Shown piece by piece: positions 63,020 to 64,000 of a stretch of 64,000 bases of DNA; positions within the stretch are counted from its first letter, which is position 1; each line of letters opens with the position of its first letter. The stretch lies in NCBI GenBank assembly GCA_002382805.1, contig DGAD01000007.1:121746-185745 (forward strand). Reading direction: 5' to 3'. Both the position numbers and the translations under genes were made by a program. Source of the DNA: Clostridiales bacterium UBA4039. Lineage in GTDB: Bacteria; Bacillota; Clostridia; Lachnospirales; Vallitaleaceae. Under the pieces are notes generated by a model. The model had not been told where the DNA came from. It searched no databases and saw only the letters and a list, made by a program, of their open reading frames with translations.

Positions 63020-63140
63020 ATTGGATTCTAACAATACACTAATTTTGAGATTATAGAAGATGAATAAAATCCAAATATTATAGCGCACCCATTATTAGCA
63101 AAAGGACTGCCGTTAATAATAGAAGGTGTAACAGATACAG

Positions 63141-63179
63141 ACATTCGATAATATATGTTATAATGTATATAGCGAATGT
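63141..63179. promoter_or_regulatory. -10 flanked by an inverted repeat before the methyltransferase gene
   Basis: ACATTCG (63141-63147) and CGAATGT (63173-63179) enclose an extended -10 (TGTTATAAT, TATAAT at 63159-63164). No good -35 is seen. The repeat could be an operator. Confidence 0.45.
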
Positions 63180-63201
63180 ATTGTAAGAAAAGAGGTAAAT
63201 T

Positions 63202-63918
63202 ATGTCAAAATTCTATGATGAGATTGCAAAGTATTATGATAATATTTTTCCGTTACAACAGGCAAAGTTAACATTGCTGGAAGAACAAGTGCCATATACA
63301 CCTTCAACCATATTAGATGTGGCCTGTGCGACAGGAAGTTATGCTATGGAACTTGAAAAAAGAGGGCATAACGTATCGGCTATTGACCTTGATCAGACAA
63401 TGATTGAGATGCTTAAGCAAAGAGAGAGCAATATAGATGCGCATGTTATGAATATGCTTGATATTAAAACCCTGCATACGAACTTTGATTTCATCTATTG
63501 TTTAGGCAATTCCATTGTACATTTAGATAACCATCAAGAGGTTGAAACCTTTTTTAGGCAGTGTTATGAAATATTAAAACCCAAGGGACGCTTATTATTT
63601 CAGATTATCAATTATGACCGTATTTTAGATCAAAAGATTGAAGGATTACCAACACTATATGATGAAGCATTGGGGTTGTCCTTTGAAAGAAAATATAGTT
63701 ATCTGCACACTGAGCATAAAATTGCCTTTCAGTCTGTATTAAAGGTAGAAGGACAGACATTTGATAATTGTGTAAATCTTTTACCTATTCGATATGAAGA
63801 ACTATTAAGTGCACTAAAACAGGTTGGTTTTCATACGATAGAGGCATATGGAGATTTTTTAAAAACCCCATTGGACGTTGAACAATCGATTCCTTGTGTA
63901 ATACTTGCCAAAAAGTAG
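63202..63918 (+). CDS. Class I SAM-dependent methyltransferase
   Basis: A 238-residue protein. The SAM-binding motif is ILDVACATGSYAMELEKRG near residue 36, with an acidic loop SAIDLDQTMIEML and FDFIYCLGNSIVHL as post-motif strands. This is a Methyltransf_25/11-type domain. The substrate cannot be told. AAGAGG precedes the ATG. After its stop the last 80 bases of the window hold no feature. Confidence 0.88.
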   Translation: MSKFYDEIAKYYDNIFPLQQAKLTLLEEQVPYTPSTILDVACATGSYAMELEKRGHNVSAIDLDQTMIEMLKQRESNIDAHVMNMLDIKTLHTNFDFIYCLGNSIVHLDNHQEVETFFRQCYEILKPKGRLLFQIINYDRILDQKIEGLPTLYDEALGLSFERKYSYLHTEHKIAFQSVLKVEGQTFDNCVNLLPIRYEELLSALKQVGFHTIEAYGDFLKTPLDVEQSIPCVILAKK

Positions 63919-64000
63919 ATATACCATTATTTAGAGCATAGGCATACTCGAAACAAAAAAACATTGGAGAATTTATATTACTGTCAACCATTTTTGAGAA

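Overview
The window is a chromosomal segment from a low-GC Gram-positive bacterium of the class Clostridia. The best guess is the order Lachnospirales or a relative such as Vallitaleaceae; this is an inference from gene content and order, not a species identification. Supporting evidence: an AT-rich sequence with strong AGGAGG-type ribosome sites, near-consensus sigma-A promoters, a GlgD-type glycogen subunit, SpoVG, a WalRK system, and the order mazG-HU-rqcP-divIC-tilS-hpt-ftsH. Almost all genes lie on the plus strand; the exceptions are an HD-GYP/murG pair and a DUF1189 gene. No rRNA, tRNA, insertion sequence, CRISPR array or phage gene was seen.

Layout. 1-3.7 kb: end of glgD, then spoVG, glmU and prs. 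The 318-base gap before glmU holds unusually dense inverted repeats. 3.9-14.2 kb: a compact Tad/Flp-type secretion or pilus locus. It opens with a Ser/Thr kinase fused to a MinD-like P-loop domain, followed by a second P-loop protein, a CpaB-like SAF protein, a third P-loop protein, a membrane-anchored TadA/CpaF ATPase, a TadB/TadC-like double membrane protein, and four small single-span proteins, one of them pilin-like. A rhomboid protease and a three-domain protein (degenerate uracil-DNA glycosylase, flavodoxin-like, SCP2) follow. 17-20.6 kb: HIT protein, then minus-strand murG and HD-GYP phosphodiesterase. 20.7-25.5 kb: galactose operon galR-galK-galE/galT, with the last two Leloir enzymes fused in one frame. 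25.9-33.2 kb: cell-wall homeostasis block with an M23 peptidase, walR, walK, an exported protein of unknown function, yycH and yycI. Two motifs matching the WalR box lie in front of the peptidase and the exported protein. 33.3-40.4 kb: murA, mazG, HU, rqcP, divIC, tilS, hpt, ftsH. 40.4-49.9 kb: yfcE-like, DUF1189, THUMP methyltransferase, papain-like protease, alpha/beta hydrolase, NusG-II protein, Gx transporter, a large amidase, birA. 49.9-55 kb: a small conserved protein, an ECF S component, coaX, dus, greA, lysS. 55-63.9 kb: a membrane-tethered MerR regulator, two membrane proteins, cdaA, cdaR, glmM, glmS and a methyltransferase.

The window is rich in envelope functions. GlmS, GlmM and GlmU make UDP-GlcNAc; MurA and MurG use it for peptidoglycan; WalRK, the M23 peptidase and the amidase govern wall turnover; CdaA/CdaR link c-di-AMP to glmM. 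The observations most worth following are the kinase-headed Tad-like locus with its three P-loop proteins lacking the Walker A lysine, the GalE-GalT fusion, the glycosylase-flavodoxin-SCP2 fusion, the paired WalR boxes, and the structured spoVG-glmU gap.
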